From contig DONB01000115.1 in NCBI GenBank assembly GCA_003510325.1, forward strand, positions 16,239 through 21,983: a stretch of 5,745 nt of DNA. Direction: 5' to 3'. The notes below the pieces were generated by a model, which did not search any database, was not told where the DNA came from, and worked only from the letters and a program-made list of their open reading frames with translations. Within the stretch, counting starts at the first letter, position 1. Each line of letters opens with the position of its first letter. This document shows, piece after piece, positions 1 to 4,997 of the stretch. Source of the DNA: Thiobacillus sp. Lineage in GTDB: Bacteria; Pseudomonadota; Gammaproteobacteria; Burkholderiales; Thiobacillaceae. The translations under genes and the position numbers were made by a program.

Positions 1-517
1 CCACCGCCTGCCGGTGCCCGAGTGGACGGCACTTGGCGTGCTGACGCAGTCCGGCAGTGCCTTGCCGGAGGTGAACGGCCGCGCTGCCATCGTGCTGCCG
101 CAGGGCTGGCAGGGGCCGGCCTTCATGGTGTTCGACAACTTCGACGTGGTGATGCGCTGGAACCGTTCGGTGAATTACGCGCTGGCCGTGGCCCAGATGG
201 CGCAAGAACTGGCGGGCGGCGGTGCGCTGGCCGCACAGGCGGGCGAGGCGGGTGCGCTCAGCACCGCACAGGTCATCGCGCTGCAGCAGGCCTTGAACGA
301 ATTGGGCTTCGACACCGGTACGCCGGACGGCCTGCTCGGTCCGCGCACCCAGAGTGCCATCCGGCGCTATCAGGTGGTGCACGGTCTGCCGGCCGACGGC
401 TACCCTGCGCCCAGCCTGCTGGCGCACGTCGAGCAGGCCCACGCTGCCGCAGCCGCAGCCGGCACGCTCATCGGCGCGCCCGCGCCCACCTTTGCCGAGC
501 CGGCCAGCCAGCCCTGA
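1..517 (+). CDS. Lytic murein transglycosylase, MltB-like, C-terminal part (5' truncated by window edge)
   Basis: This is the end of a periplasmic or outer-membrane enzyme that cleaves the MurNAc-GlcNAc bond of peptidoglycan non-hydrolytically. The reading frame is open from base 2 (first full codons read HRLPVPEW), and the stop is TGA at 515-517. About 171 residues are visible. The first 65 or so carry the end of the SLT_2/MltB-type catalytic domain: an RLPVPEW...LGV segment, then FDVVMRWNRSVNYALAV, which is characteristic of this family just before the domain boundary. The catalytic glutamate lies upstream of the window. A PG_binding_1 domain follows (from LSTAQVIALQQALNELGF to SLLAHVEQ), with the usual DGLLGPRTQSAIRRYQ core. 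The tail of about 30 residues is rich in Ala and Pro and low in complexity. The domain order fits the MltB_2-like subfamily with a C-terminal peptidoglycan-binding module. Family assignment is secure; the exact paralogue is not. Confidence 0.88.
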   Translation, partial: HRLPVPEWTALGVLTQSGSALPEVNGRAAIVLPQGWQGPAFMVFDNFDVVMRWNRSVNYALAVAQMAQELAGGGALAAQAGEAGALSTAQVIALQQALNELGFDTGTPDGLLGPRTQSAIRRYQVVHGLPADGYPAPSLLAHVEQAHAAAAAAGTLIGAPAPTFAEPASQP

Positions 518-519
518 AC

Positions 520-553
520 CGGACGCCGGCGGCGTCCGCCTGTGTTATTTTTT
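520..553 (+). terminator. Probable intrinsic terminator of the transglycosylase gene
   Basis: Three bases after the stop codon an 8-bp perfect stem forms: 520-527 pairs with 531-538 around a 3-base loop, GGC. A run of six T lies at 548-553. The T-run starts about nine bases after the stem instead of directly after it, so termination may be inefficient. The same T-rich stretch lies just upstream of the DUF2237 ribosome binding site and could also contribute to a promoter, though no convincing -35/-10 pair is visible. Confidence 0.5.
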
Positions 554-566
554 GCGCATTCGATTC

Positions 567-573
567 GGGAGAA
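567..573 (+). promoter_or_regulatory. Ribosome binding site that fixes the GTG start of the DUF2237 gene
   Basis: GGGAGAA lies with its GGAG core at 568-571, six bases before GTG 578-580. It decides the start. The in-frame upstream ATG at 542 overlaps the terminator T-run region, has no Shine-Dalgarno sequence, and would add 12 residues unlike the family's N-terminus. Confidence 0.75.
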
Positions 574-577
574 CGAC

Positions 578-964
578 GTGAGCGATGCGCGCAATGTACT
601 GGGCGGCCTGCTGCAGGTGTGCAGCGTGTCGCCGATGACCGGCTTCGTGCGGGATGGCGTCTGCCATACCGGGCCCCACGACATCGGCAGCCACACCGTG
701 TGTGCGCAGATGACCGAGGCCTTCCTCGATTATTCGCTGCAGCGCGGCAACGATCTCGTCACGCCCGTGCCGAAATACGATTTCCCGGGCCTGAAGCCGG
801 GCGACCGCTGGTGCGTGTGCGCCGCGCGCTGGCTGGAGGCCGCCGAGGACGGGGTCGCGCCGCCGGTGGTACTCGACGCCACCCATGAGCGCGCCTTGCG
901 CAAGGTGTCGCTGGCCGACCTGCAATACCATGCCCTGCGCGCCCCCGAGGTTCCCAATCCATGA
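578..964 (+). CDS. DUF2237 family protein
   Basis: This 128-residue protein starts at GTG 578 behind a good GGAG. DUF2237 proteins are about 120 residues, so this start gives the usual length. Recognition rests on the conserved order of motifs: NVLGG and LQVCS near residues 6-16, SPMTGFVRDGVCHTGP (17-32), GSHTVCA (37-43), RGNDL.TPVP.Y.FPGLKPGDRWC.CAARW (56-85), and GVAPPVVLDATHE (92-104). Five cysteines are present (15, 29, 42, 79, 81), and the C79-x-C81 pair sits in the most conserved block. There is no signal peptide or membrane segment, so it is expected to be cytosolic. The family has no established function that I know of. The stop TGA overlaps the ATG of the next gene (ATGA at 961-964), implying translational coupling with the Cys-rich protein. 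The conserved cysteines together with a putative metal-binding partner suggest a redox or metal-related role; that is inference only. Confidence 0.9.
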   Translation: MSDARNVLGGLLQVCSVSPMTGFVRDGVCHTGPHDIGSHTVCAQMTEAFLDYSLQRGNDLVTPVPKYDFPGLKPGDRWCVCAARWLEAAEDGVAPPVVLDATHERALRKVSLADLQYHALRAPEVPNP

Positions 965-1317
965 GCCTGCAATGCTGGAAATGCGGCGCCAGCCTGGCCG
1001 GCATGCTGTTGCCGCTGTCGCTCCGCGAAACCTGCCCGAGCTGCCGAGTCGACCTGCACACGTGCAGGATGTGCCGTCACTACGATGCGCACCGTTCCGG
1101 CCAGTGCCGCGAACTCGCGGCCGAACGGGTGGCCGACAAGACGCGCGTCAACCATTGTGGCTGGTTCGTGCCGCGCCCCGAGGCCTACAAAGGCGGCGGC
1201 GCGGCAATGGCGCAGACCAGCCGCAGCGCGCTCGATGCCCTGTTTGCCGGGCGCCACGACGGCGAAACCGCGAAGCCTGATTCGCCCGTCTCGCTCGACG
1301 ACCTGTTCAAAAAATAG
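961..1317 (+). CDS. Small Cys-rich putative zinc-binding protein, function unknown
   Basis: This is a 118-residue protein starting at ATG 961 inside the ATGA overlap; a GAGG at 947-950 lies ten bases upstream. Eight cysteines fall into two likely metal sites. The first is C5-x2-C8 with C25-x2-C28, a zinc-ribbon-like pair of knuckles (CWKC, CPSC). The second is C35-x2-C38 with C49 and C66, with histidines 40 and 65 nearby as alternative ligands. After about residue 72 the chain becomes low-complexity and probably disordered. It carries two near-copies of a short motif, SALDALF (89-95) and VSLDDLF (110-116), the second almost at the C-terminus. No enzyme family is recognised. The gene is coupled to the DUF2237 gene and ends four bases before the converging cytochrome gene. 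Metal type is inferred from cysteine spacing; an iron-sulfur site cannot be excluded. Confidence 0.8.
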   Translation: MSLQCWKCGASLAGMLLPLSLRETCPSCRVDLHTCRMCRHYDAHRSGQCRELAAERVADKTRVNHCGWFVPRPEAYKGGGAAMAQTSRSALDALFAGRHDGETAKPDSPVSLDDLFKK

Positions 1318-1321
1318 TCGC

Positions 1322-1996
1322 TCAGGGCTGCAGTACGGTGAGGTAGGCCGCCAGATTGCGGATGTCCGTATCCTTGAGGTTGCGCGTATACGCGGCCATC
1401 CTCGGATCGACGCGTTCGCCATTGCCGCTGCGGTAGCGCGTCAGGGCGTCCTCCAGATATTTCACCTGCTGCCCCGCCAGCCGCGGAATCGTGTCGGTTC
1501 CGCGGCCGTCCGCACCGTGGCAGCTGACGCACAGTTTGTCGTACAGACGCTTGCCCGCCACGCTGTGCGTGCGTGCTGCAGCCGGTTTCCGGACCACCGG
1601 CTGCTGCGACAGGAACAGCGCGACAGCGATCCGCTCGTCCGGGGTGAGCGCCTTGATCATCCCCTCCATGAAGGCCGACGACTTGCGCTGTCCGAGGGCG
1701 AACTTGTTCATCTGTTCCAGCAGGTAGCCGGCATTCTGGCTCGCCAGATTGGGTACTTCGGGCAGCACGCTGTTGCCGCCGGCGCCATGGCAGTGGCGGC
1801 AGACCGCCGCGCTCTGCTGTCCGCGGCGGAGCGCCTCGGACAGGCTTCCCGGGTCTGCGCTGATCTGCCTCATCTGCGCGTGCAGCGTCGCGGGCGCGGG
1901 ATCGGCGGAGGTGTCGCGGGCGGTGGCCTGGGCAGCAGCGGTGAACAGGGCAATCAACATCAGACGAAGCAGGCGGGCGTACGGTGGCGTGGACAT
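1322..1996 (-). CDS. Dihaem cytochrome c, c4-like, periplasmic
   Basis: This 224-residue exported protein with two c-type haems is likely an electron carrier to a terminal oxidase or another periplasmic acceptor. The N-terminus has a signal peptide: arginines at 8 and 11, a hydrophobic stretch LLRLMLIALFTAAA, and a plausible cleavage site after AQATA near residue 27. Haem motifs are C66-R-H-C69-H70 and C156-V-S-C159-H160. Each is followed by a c4-type half: VPNLASQNAGYLLEQMNKF (81-99) after the first and IPRLAGQQVKYLEDAL (170-185) after the second. M110 or M113 and M200 are candidate sixth haem ligands. Length and twofold organisation fit cytochrome c4. ATG 1996 is preferred; an in-frame TTG at 2002 would add two residues. 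No clear Shine-Dalgarno is seen for either. The gene converges on the Cys-rich gene with a 4-base gap and no visible hairpin between them. Confidence 0.9.
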   Translation of the reverse strand: MSTPPYARLLRLMLIALFTAAAQATARDTSADPAPATLHAQMRQISADPGSLSEALRRGQQSAAVCRHCHGAGGNSVLPEVPNLASQNAGYLLEQMNKFALGQRKSSAFMEGMIKALTPDERIAVALFLSQQPVVRKPAAARTHSVAGKRLYDKLCVSCHGADGRGTDTIPRLAGQQVKYLEDALTRYRSGNGERVDPRMAAYTRNLKDTDIRNLAAYLTVLQP

Positions 1997-2015
1997 GAGC
2001 AAGGCACTAAAAAGA

Positions 2016-2044
2016 TAAACAGATCGATAATATAGTGTTGTTTA
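2016..2044 (-). promoter_or_regulatory. Candidate promoter/operator of the cytochrome c gene
   Basis: The 97 bases between the permease stop and the cytochrome ATG are clearly AT-richer than their surroundings. On the minus strand, overlapping -10-like hexamers TATATT (2034-2029) and TATTAT (2032-2027) lie 30-40 bases before the ATG, but no good -35 is seen at the right spacing. A 6-bp inverted repeat, TAAACA at 2016-2021 and TGTTTA at 2039-2044 with a 17-base spacer, brackets these hexamers, as an operator might. A perfect 8-base palindrome, CAAGCTTG, lies further upstream at 2059-2066. No regulator family can be named from this. Confidence 0.3.
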
Positions 2045-2093
2045 CGGCGCCCAGCCGACAAGCTTGAGCAAATAAAATCGAGTCCATTCGTAT

Positions 2094-2993
2094 TCAGGGG
2101 TTGGTTGCGGGGGCTGGCCGGCGAAGCTGCCGGAGCGCCTGCCATTCGTAGAGCGACAGACCCGCACCGATCAGCGCGATGCCGACCCAGCTGCGCGCCG
2201 GGATGAATTCGGCGTTAAGCGTCTGCCCCAGCAGCAGCGCCGCCACCGGCGTCACCAGCATGATCAGCGCGACGCGCCCGGCGTCGAGATGCTTGATCAC
2301 GTAGTAGTACAAGGTGAACCCCACCACCGAACCCAGCACGCCGAGATAGACGATGGCCGCGCCGGCACGCAGCGTGATGTCGGGCGGCAGCTGCGCGGCA
2401 TCTGCCAGTAGCCAGGCCAGCACGAACAGCGGCATCGCCACCCCGAGCGAGCCGGTGGTGATGGCGAGCGACGAGGCACGCAGGTTCAGCCGTTTGATCC
2501 ACACCAGCCCCAGCGCCTGCACCGTCATCCCGGCCACCACCGCGGCGGTGCCGAGCGTGGCGGTGCCGTCGCCCGGCCACGGCTGGCCGAAAATCAGCCA
2601 CAAGCCGGTCAGCGCGATGGCCAGTCCGGTGATGCGTTGCGGCGTGAGTGTGCGCTCACCCAGCCACAATGCGGCGAACACGCCGGTGAGCAGCGGCGAC
2701 AGGCCGAAGATCACCGAAATCAGCCCCGACGGAATATGCAGCGCCCCCCAGTAGGTGAGCAGCATCGACACGCACAGCGACAGGCCGCTGATCGCATACA
2801 GCCGACGTGCAGCCGGCGTGAAGGGAAACGCGGTACGGGTGGCGAAGAGCAGCAGCACGCAGATCGCCAGTCCGATCAGCATGCGCGCCATCACGGCGAA
2901 ACTGAAGCTGGCCCCCTGCGCGCTCCACTGGATGGCGAGCGGCGTGGTGGACCAGATCAGTATGACGCCGAGATAGGCGGCGGGGACGGACAT
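2094..2993 (-). CDS. EamA family (DMT superfamily) transporter
   Basis: This is a 299-residue inner-membrane permease with about ten hydrophobic segments, roughly at residues 5-22, 33-51, 66-84, 88-110, 119-136, 146-166, 176-197, 209-230, 239-258 and 267-284. That is the two-times-five-helix layout of the EamA repeat. Family-typical signatures are visible: the IWSTTPLAIQW start of helix 1, FGLSPLLTGVFAALWLGERTL closing repeat 1, and the matching LVTPVAALLLGQTLN.E in repeat 2. Members export amino acids or other metabolites; the substrate cannot be read from sequence. The frame stays open upstream into rnk, but ATG 2993 gives the family-typical N-terminus and leaves a 14-base gap after the rnk stop. 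There is no clear ribosome binding site, so translation probably depends on coupling to rnk. No convincing terminator follows its stop. Confidence 0.88.
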   Translation of the reverse strand: MSVPAAYLGVILIWSTTPLAIQWSAQGASFSFAVMARMLIGLAICVLLLFATRTAFPFTPAARRLYAISGLSLCVSMLLTYWGALHIPSGLISVIFGLSPLLTGVFAALWLGERTLTPQRITGLAIALTGLWLIFGQPWPGDGTATLGTAAVVAGMTVQALGLVWIKRLNLRASSLAITTGSLGVAMPLFVLAWLLADAAQLPPDITLRAGAAIVYLGVLGSVVGFTLYYYVIKHLDAGRVALIMLVTPVAALLLGQTLNAEFIPARSWVGIALIGAGLSLYEWQALRQLRRPAPATNP

Positions 2994-3007
2994 CGGCGCC
3001 GGCCGGA

Positions 3008-3424
3008 TCAGAGCATGAAATCGCCCGCGCGTTCGGGCTGATAGGGGATGTCGACGATACGCGCACGCACGGTCTGTCCGTTCGGCGCGAGCCATTCGAT
3101 CTGCTGGCCGACCGCCAGACCCAGCACCGCGACGCCGGCGGGCGCGGCGACCGATAGCTGGCCCGGCTGGCCGGTGAAATCACGCGGGTATACGAGGGTC
3201 GCCTCTACTTCGCGCCCGGCGGGTTCGACCACGAAGCGCACGCGCGAATTCATCGTCACGACGTCGGGCGGCATCGCGTCGGAACGGGCGATCTGCGCGC
3301 GGTCGAGTTCCTCGCGCAGCGCCTCCACGCCGGGCTGGCTGTCCGGCAGCGTGGCGAGCAGGGCTTCGAGGCGCTCCAGATCGCGCTCGGATACGGTGAT
3401 GGCGGGGCGGGTCGTGATTTCCAT
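3008..3424 (-). CDS. rnk: Rnk, nucleoside diphosphate kinase regulator (GreA/GreB-like fold)
   Basis: This 138-residue cytosolic protein is related to the transcript-cleavage factors GreA/GreB. Residues about 1-50 form a short helical N-terminal part (SERDLERLEALLATL, then ALREELDRAQI), much shorter than the Gre coiled coil. The rest is the FKBP-like Gre C-terminal domain: VTMNSRVRFV (56-65), EATLVYPRDF (74-83), SVAAPAGVAVLGLAVGQQIEW (91-111), and a C-terminal IPYQPERAGDF. Rnk of E. coli binds RNA polymerase without stimulating cleavage and affects nucleoside diphosphate kinase levels. The start at ATG 3424 is set by a strong AGGAG; the longer reading of eight more residues lacks this. The permease follows 14 bases downstream. 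Its leader contains the terminator described at 3447-3482, an unusual arrangement. Confidence 0.92.
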   Translation of the reverse strand: MEITTRPAITVSERDLERLEALLATLPDSQPGVEALREELDRAQIARSDAMPPDVVTMNSRVRFVVEPAGREVEATLVYPRDFTGQPGQLSVAAPAGVAVLGLAVGQQIEWLAPNGQTVRARIVDIPYQPERAGDFML

Positions 3425-3430
3425 GGCGGT

Positions 3431-3435
3431 CTCCT
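3431..3435 (-). promoter_or_regulatory. Ribosome binding site of rnk
   Basis: AGGAG on the minus strand, six bases before ATG 3424. It decides this start over an in-frame upstream alternative at 3448, which falls in the terminator T-run. Confidence 0.8.
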
Positions 3436-3446
3436 GCGGCAGGCAC

Positions 3447-3482
3447 AAAAATGAAAACCGCCCGGGCCGAAGCCCGGGCGGT
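3447..3482 (-). terminator. Strong intrinsic terminator of the thioredoxin-like/phzF unit, with UUCG tetraloop
   Basis: On the minus strand a perfect 10-bp stem of CCGCCCGGGC and GCCCGGGCGG (3481-3472 with 3467-3458) closes a TTCG loop. An extra A-T pair can form at 3482/3457. It is followed by TTTTCATTTTT (3457-3447). The C(UUCG)G loop is known to be exceptionally stable. On the plus strand the stem is not followed by T, so it acts for minus-strand transcripts only. It begins 12 bases after the phzF stop, and its T-run ends 22 bases before the rnk ATG. Confidence 0.92.
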
Positions 3483-3492
3483 GTTGACCAAA

Positions 3493-3501
3493 ACTATAGC
3501 A
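3493..3501 (-). promoter_or_regulatory. Candidate extended -10 promoter for rnk
   Basis: On the minus strand TGC-TATAGT matches the extended -10 form (TGn followed by a 5-of-6 match to TATAAT). It overlaps the phzF stop codon. No good -35 lies 17 bases upstream. A transcript from here would start near 3486, just before the terminator hairpin, placing that hairpin in the rnk leader. Confidence 0.35.
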
Positions 3502-4324
3502 TCGAAGAGGGGGCGGAGCCACCCTGCGGGGACGGGTCGCCCGCCTGGAAAGTGATCTCCGCGTCGATGACGGTGACCGCGGCGCCTGAAAGCAGCACGC
3601 GGTCGCCCTTCAACTCGCAGGTGAGGCTGCCGCCACGCTTCGAAACCTGCCGCGCGGACAGGCGGCGCTTGCCCAAGCGGCTCGCCCAGTAGGGGGCCAG
3701 CGTGCAATGCGCGGAGCCGGTGACGGGGTCTTCGGGGATGCCGAGCCGGGGGGCGAAGAAGCGGCTGACGAAGTCGTCCGAACTGCCGAGGGCGGTGATG
3801 ATCACGCCGCGCAGGTCCAGCGTGCCCAAGAGGGAAAAATCCGGTCTGATGCCGCGAACGGCCGCCTCGCTGTCGAAGACCACCAGGTAATCGTCTGCGC
3901 GCAGGACCTCGAGCGGCTGCCGGCCAAGCGCCCTGGCGAGAAGTTCGACACTGGCGCACGGGGTCGGCGGCCGCGCCGGGAAATCCATTTCCAGCACATC
4001 GCCCGTCCGCTTCACGGTGAGCGTGCCGCTGCGGGTTTCGAAGGTGATGGCCTGTCCGGGGTGGCCGAGATGCTCGAACAGGACGTGGGCCGTCGCCAGG
4101 GTGGCGTGGCCGCACAGGTCGACCTCGCTGGCCGGCGTGAACCAGCGCAAGCGAAAGCCTGTGTCCGACGGAACGAAAAAGGCGGTTTCGGCGAGATTGT
4201 TCTCCTCCGCGATGGCCTGCAGCAGACCATCGTCCAGCCAGCGCTCCAGCGGGCACACCGCGGCGGGATTGCCCTCGAATGCGCGGGTGGCGAAGGCATC
4301 GACCTGATATTGCCGGATCTTCAT
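3494..4324 (-). CDS. PhzF family isomerase (YddE-like)
   Basis: This 276-residue cytosolic protein has the diaminopimelate-epimerase-like two-lobed fold of the PhzF family, some members of which isomerise small aromatic or alicyclic substrates. Landmarks in order: QVDAFATRAFEGNPAAVC (7-24), NNLAETAFF (42-50) with the predicted catalytic Glu46, LRWFTPASEVDLCGHATLA (59-77), and EDPVTGSAHC (198-207) with the acidic D199. All the family's main motifs are intact and length is normal. Most PhzF paralogues outside phenazine clusters have no known substrate, and no phenazine genes are present here, so a phenazine role should not be assumed. ATG 4324 overlaps the upstream stop as ATGA, indicating coupling to the thioredoxin-like gene. 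A strong terminator follows the TAG stop. Confidence 0.92.
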   Translation of the reverse strand: MKIRQYQVDAFATRAFEGNPAAVCPLERWLDDGLLQAIAEENNLAETAFFVPSDTGFRLRWFTPASEVDLCGHATLATAHVLFEHLGHPGQAITFETRSGTLTVKRTGDVLEMDFPARPPTPCASVELLARALGRQPLEVLRADDYLVVFDSEAAVRGIRPDFSLLGTLDLRGVIITALGSSDDFVSRFFAPRLGIPEDPVTGSAHCTLAPYWASRLGKRRLSARQVSKRGGSLTCELKGDRVLLSGAAVTVIDAEITFQAGDPSPQGGSAPSSML

Positions 4325-4962
4325 GCCTGCTCGCCGGAGAGGGCTTGCAGACTTTCGGCGGCGATCTCGCGCACGTCGGCATCATCGTCGTCGACGCGCG
4401 CCTCCAGCCACGACTTCGCCGCCGCGTCTCCGCTGAGGCCGAGGTAATGGCAGGCGTCCGCCCGCACCCGCGCATCCGCGTGCTGCGACAGGTCGCCTAG
4501 CCGCGGCAGCAGCGCGCGCAGGGTATCGCTGCCGGCAAAGTTTTCCAGCAGCACGCCGGCGCCCAGCCGCACGTTGAGGCTGGCCTCGACGTTGCCGACG
4601 ATGGGCAGCACCCCGGCGAGCAGCGCGGGGTCGGCTTCGATCGCTGCCTGCGCGCGTGGCAGCTGGCCTTCCTTCAGCAGCATGTGGAACCAGTCGGCGA
4701 GCCCCTCTTCGCTGTCGGCCTTGGCCGCCCATGCGGCGAGTTCGGTCTTGCCGTGCACGCCGGCAAGCTCGATGCGGCCGATCCTGACCCACGGTACCGA
4801 GCGCACGCCGAGCGCCTGGCTTACTTCGGGATGCTGCTCCAGGTTGACCGCTTCGAGGCGGCCGATCGTGCCCTGCTTCACCAGATCAGCGAGCGCGGCG
4901 AGCACTGCCGGGCAGTGCGGGCAGTGGGTGGAAATCAGCAGCAGGGCATCGGGTGCGGGCAT
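4321..4962 (-). CDS. Thioredoxin-like protein with C-terminal HEAT-like repeats
   Basis: This is a 213-residue protein with no signal peptide, so probably cytosolic. Residues 1-80 form a compact thioredoxin-like domain. It has a beta strand LLLIST, the redox motif C14-P-H-C17, and S55-V56-P57-W58, whose Pro57 is positioned like the thioredoxin cis-proline. The CPHC dipeptide is that of DsbA, not thioredoxin's CGPC. Residues about 88-150 are helical, and 161-208 read as HEAT-like helices (ARVRADACHYLGLSG, then ADVREIAAESLQAL), suggesting a protein-binding platform attached to a redox head. ATG 4962 is chosen because the thioredoxin strand begins at once. An in-frame ATG at 4989 would add nine residues and overlap the divergent gene's start codon by two bases. 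No clear Shine-Dalgarno is seen. The gene overlaps phzF by ATGA. Partner and substrate are unknown. Confidence 0.82.
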   Translation of the reverse strand: MPAPDALLLISTHCPHCPAVLAALADLVKQGTIGRLEAVNLEQHPEVSQALGVRSVPWVRIGRIELAGVHGKTELAAWAAKADSEEGLADWFHMLLKEGQLPRAQAAIEADPALLAGVLPIVGNVEASLNVRLGAGVLLENFAGSDTLRALLPRLGDLSQHADARVRADACHYLGLSGDAAAKSWLEARVDDDDADVREIAAESLQALSGEQA

Positions 4963-4997
4963 GGAATTTAACGGGATAATGGCGTGCATGGAATTTA
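4959..4997. repeat. 12-bp direct repeat covering both divergent start codons
   Basis: GCATGGAATTTA occurs exactly at 4959-4970 and again at 4986-4997, 27 bases apart. The first copy contains the minus-strand ATG (4962) of the thioredoxin-like gene. The second contains the plus-strand ATG (4988) of the hydrolase. Because CATG is its own complement, each copy offers ATG on both strands, and the 27-base step keeps the alternatives in frame in both directions. Confidence 0.85.
4975..4980 (+). promoter_or_regulatory. Candidate -10 element for the hydrolase gene
   Basis: GATAAT matches TATAAT at five of six positions and lies between the two copies of the 12-mer. Transcription would start at about 4987-4988, on or next to the ATG, giving a leaderless or nearly leaderless mRNA. 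No matching -35 is visible at 17 bases upstream. Confidence 0.3.

Noticed and set aside
22..888. A 288-codon plus-strand open frame at the left
   Set aside because: It is Arg/Gly-rich, out of frame with the transglycosylase and DUF2237, and runs through the hairpin at 520-538.
730..1422. A 230-codon minus-strand open frame opposite the DUF2237 and Cys-rich genes
   Set aside because: It is antisense to two supported genes and crosses their junction, with no ribosome binding site and no recognisable motif.
1085..2035. A 316-codon plus-strand open frame
   Set aside because: It lies antisense to the cytochrome gene and out of frame with the Cys-rich gene; no domain is recognisable and the composition is that of a shadow frame.
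2067..2096. A terminator after the EamA gene (minus-strand ATTTTATTT)
   Set aside because: Only a 3-bp stem (CGA/TCG) precedes the T-rich stretch, which is too weak to support a terminator call.
3180..4475. A 431-codon open frame on the minus strand, the longest in the window
   Set aside because: It runs out of frame through phzF, the strong terminator and part of rnk. Its product is an Arg/Pro/Ala-rich shadow typical of high-GC DNA, while the overlapped frames encode clear protein families.
3494..4962. A phenazine biosynthesis locus suggested by PhzF
   Set aside because: No other phz-type gene is present. Isolated PhzF-family proteins are widespread and mostly unrelated to phenazines.
4574..4987. 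In-frame N-terminal extension of the hydrolase of up to 138 residues
   Set aside because: The extension is antisense to the thioredoxin-like gene and Ser/Ala-rich. The family N-terminus starts exactly at ATG 4988.
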